DNA of 7,019 bases from Bacillota bacterium (lineage in GTDB: Bacteria > Bacillota > Bacilli > Bacillales > Cytobacillaceae). Below the pieces are notes generated by a model. It worked only from the letters and a program-made list of their open reading frames with translations, had not been told where the DNA came from and did not search any database. The stretch spans positions 1 to 7,019 of the forward strand of contig JAEWIG010000047.1 in assembly GCA_023387295.1 (NCBI GenBank). Reading direction: 5' to 3'. Positions 5,156 to 7,019 of the stretch are shown in pieces; the first letter of the stretch is position 1; every line of letters starts with the position of its first letter. The translations under genes and the position numbers were made by a program.

Positions 5156-7019
5156 ATGTCACAATTTCCAATATTAAGTGCTCCAATAAAAGTTGGAAAA
5201 CTTACTTTGAAGAATCGGATGATGACAACTTCGATGTCACCGGGACATGGTTATGTAAATGATAATGGTGAACCTACTGTGAGAATGCTAAACTATCTTG
5301 AAGAAAGAGCTGCCGGTGAAATGGCACTCATTTGCCAAACAGTTTCATTCTTTTATCGGAAACCTGAACTCGGGCATCCATTACCATATGCTTACAATGA
5401 TAGTCATCTTGAAGGCTTAAAGAAAATGGCTACTTCAGTCCAAAAACACGGGGGATTATTGATTGGTCAGCCTTGGGTAGTCCATGACTGGAAACCAAGT
5501 GATGAAGACGAAGAGAAACCTTGGGGGCCTTCTGAAATTGTTATTCTAAAAGGGATGACGCCTTTTACAACGATGACGAAAGATAATATAGAGATATTAA
5601 AGAAACAACTTGTTCAGTGTTCATTAACCCTTCAAAAAGCAGGTTGGGATGGCGTTGAAGTAATGGCTGGGGTTGGTGGCATTTTGAACCGCTTTATTTC
5701 ACCAGCAACGAATAATCGTACGGATGAGTATGGTGGTAGTTTAGAAAACAGATGCCGTCTAACAGTCGAAGTTATTCAAGCGATTAAGGAAGCTTGTGGA
5801 GCGGATTTCCCAGTATTAGTTCGGTGGTCTCCTTTAGAATATGTTAAAGGATTGAAAGAAGGGCATGGTATCGAGGAATCGTTAAAGATAGTGCCTATCC
5901 TTGAAAAAGCGGGAGCGGATTTGCATAACTTAGCAATAGGCTGGCACGAATCATCAGTTCCTTTAACAACAAAAGATATTCCTGATGGACACTGGTCATG
6001 GGTTTCAGAGAAAATTAAAACGGTCGCAGCAATTCCTGTAGCGACAGGGTATCGAGAAACAGATCCGGTTGTTATGGAGAAAATCCTTAAAGATAATAGA
6101 GCTGATATCATTGCTGGATTACGTTATAACATTGCCGATCCAGATTTTGCTAAGAAGGTTGTAGAAAACAGACCAGAGGACATTAATAAATGTATTTGCT
6201 GCTGCAGATGTTTGGATGATGTTGTCAGCCAGGGAAAAGCATTGGAATATTGTGGGGTTAACCCGCGTCTAGGAGCTGAATTGGATGAACCATTAAATAA
6301 ATCTGTTAAAGCTAAGAATGTCATGGTTATTGGAAGTGGACCTGCTGGGTTGTCTGCTGCCAAAACTGCTGCGGAAAGAGGACACTATGTAACGATTTAT
6401 GAAAGGGGCCCAAGAGTTGGTGGCTGTTTAGTCATGAGTGCCATTTTTAGTCCAAGCTATGAACGATTAAATGATTATTACAAAACTATAATCAAAAAGA
6501 ATCCAAGAATTAAGGTGAAATTAAATACATCTGTTACGCCTTTATTAGTTGAAAAAATTAAGCCAGATGCAGTGATTGTTGCAGTAGGTGGACATCCTAT
6601 TCCAATTGATGTACCAGGTAGTAAAGGTGGAAATGTGGTACAGTCTCATGATTTCTTAGAAATGCTTAATGGAAAAGCACCTAAAAAACCAGGAGTTTTC
6701 AATAAAATTATGTGGAACTCTGGATCGGTATTCTTAAAATACATTTATACTCCGGGGTTAGCAAGAACCTTTATGACATACTCTCCATGGCCACTTAAGA
6801 AACGAATTGCTGTTATTGGTGGCGGATTACCTGGTTGTGAATTAGGAAAAGAATTAATGGGTCATAGAAAGTTAACCATTTTTGAAGAGCGAAAAAAAAT
6901 AGGTTGGGATGTAGGTGGAAATGATCGATTCCATATCGTCTCAAAATTTAAGGAATCTCCTAATGTTACTTTGGAGCCATTAACAAAAATCAAAAAAATC
7001 AGTAAGAAAGGTGTTACTG
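5156..7019 (+). CDS. FMN / [4Fe-4S] / FAD oxidoreductase of the dienoyl-CoA reductase / enoate reductase / TMADH superfamily, 3'-truncated
   Basis: The frame is open from ATG to the window edge (621 full codons, no stop), close to the roughly 670 aa of full family members. It has an N-terminal Old Yellow Enzyme-type FMN barrel (about 1-340) with NRTDEYGGSLENR (188-200) and IGWHE (261-265). A [4Fe-4S] motif follows, C346-x2-C349-x2-C352-x13-C366-GVNP, with extra cysteines at 348 and 350. Then come an FAD fold, GSGPAG (393-398) with E416, and an NAD(P) fold, GGGLPG (555-560). A segment of about 38 residues before the second fold (about 510-547) is absent from E. coli FadH as I recall it. H264 matches the FadH catalytic histidine, but G175 replaces its tyrosine. 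C-x2-C-x2-C spacing resembles trimethylamine dehydrogenase, a known ETF electron donor, more than FadH (C-x2-C-x3-C). It probably exchanges electrons with FixAB. The substrate is unknown: an enoate, enoyl-CoA or methylated amine are all possible. Confidence 0.93.
   Translation, partial: MSQFPILSAPIKVGKLTLKNRMMTTSMSPGHGYVNDNGEPTVRMLNYLEERAAGEMALICQTVSFFYRKPELGHPLPYAYNDSHLEGLKKMATSVQKHGGLLIGQPWVVHDWKPSDEDEEKPWGPSEIVILKGMTPFTTMTKDNIEILKKQLVQCSLTLQKAGWDGVEVMAGVGGILNRFISPATNNRTDEYGGSLENRCRLTVEVIQAIKEACGADFPVLVRWSPLEYVKGLKEGHGIEESLKIVPILEKAGADLHNLAIGWHESSVPLTTKDIPDGHWSWVSEKIKTVAAIPVATGYRETDPVVMEKILKDNRADIIAGLRYNIADPDFAKKVVENRPEDINKCICCCRCLDDVVSQGKALEYCGVNPRLGAELDEPLNKSVKAKNVMVIGSGPAGLSAAKTAAERGHYVTIYERGPRVGGCLVMSAIFSPSYERLNDYYKTIIKKNPRIKVKLNTSVTPLLVEKIKPDAVIVAVGGHPIPIDVPGSKGGNVVQSHDFLEMLNGKAPKKPGVFNKIMWNSGSVFLKYIYTPGLARTFMTYSPWPLKKRIAVIGGGLPGCELGKELMGHRKLTIFEERKKIGWDVGGNDRFHIVSKFKESPNVTLEPLTKIKKISKKGVT

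Noticed and set aside
5776..6363. Two minus-strand open frames opposite the oxidoreductase
   Set aside because: Both lie within the conserved FMN barrel and cluster coding region, so they are shadows.
1..7019. CRISPR array, tRNA or rRNA gene, insertion sequence or phage attachment site
   Set aside because: No regular spaced repeats, no cloverleaf-like sequence, no transposase and no terminal inverted repeats were seen; nearly all of the window is accounted for by metabolic and regulatory genes.

Overview
This is an AT-rich window of Bacillota type, most likely a Bacillales or related low-GC Gram-positive. The pointers are base composition, strong AAGGAGG-type ribosome binding sites, U-tailed hairpin terminators, and a sigma-54 activator sitting directly upstream of its presumed target operon. 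The exact genus cannot be read from the sequence. All genes are on the + strand.

Layout. Positions 2-1435 hold the 3' part of a sigma-54-dependent transcriptional activator (PAS domain, AAA+ domain with the GAFTGA loop, Fis-type HTH); its 5' end lies outside the window. Positions 1436-1777 are a dense intergenic region. It holds a symmetric terminator with a repeated AGTGTAA motif, a short inverted repeat, a doubtful 52-codon ORF with a good Shine-Dalgarno site, a second terminator-like hairpin, and a textbook -24/-12 (sigma-54) promoter followed by a leader of about 90 nt. From 1778 follows a tight operon: fixA, fixB, fixC and fixX (ETF beta, ETF alpha, and an ETF-quinone-oxidoreductase split into flavoprotein and ferredoxin-like parts). 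It is closed by a 5156->7019 gene for a large FMN/[4Fe-4S]/FAD oxidoreductase of the 2,4-dienoyl-CoA reductase / 2-enoate reductase / trimethylamine dehydrogenase superfamily. That gene runs off the right edge and has no stop in the window.

How it fits together. The activator would bind upstream of 1662-1678 and, on sensing an unknown signal through its N-terminal region, drive sigma-54 RNA polymerase to transcribe the operon. FixAB (an ETF) and FixCX (a quinone-linked module) form an electron-transfer chain. The terminal flavoenzyme is the obvious redox partner encoded in the same transcript. The Fix proteins resemble the carnitine-associated E. coli FixABCX closely, as I recall those sequences, yet no carnitine (cai) gene is visible.

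The most interesting point is the reductase. It keeps the IGWHE histidine of 2,4-dienoyl-CoA reductase but has glycine where the catalytic tyrosine is expected, and it has an unusually cysteine-dense cluster motif. Together with the dedicated sigma-54 control, this suggests an uncharacterised Fix-coupled redox pathway whose substrate is unknown.
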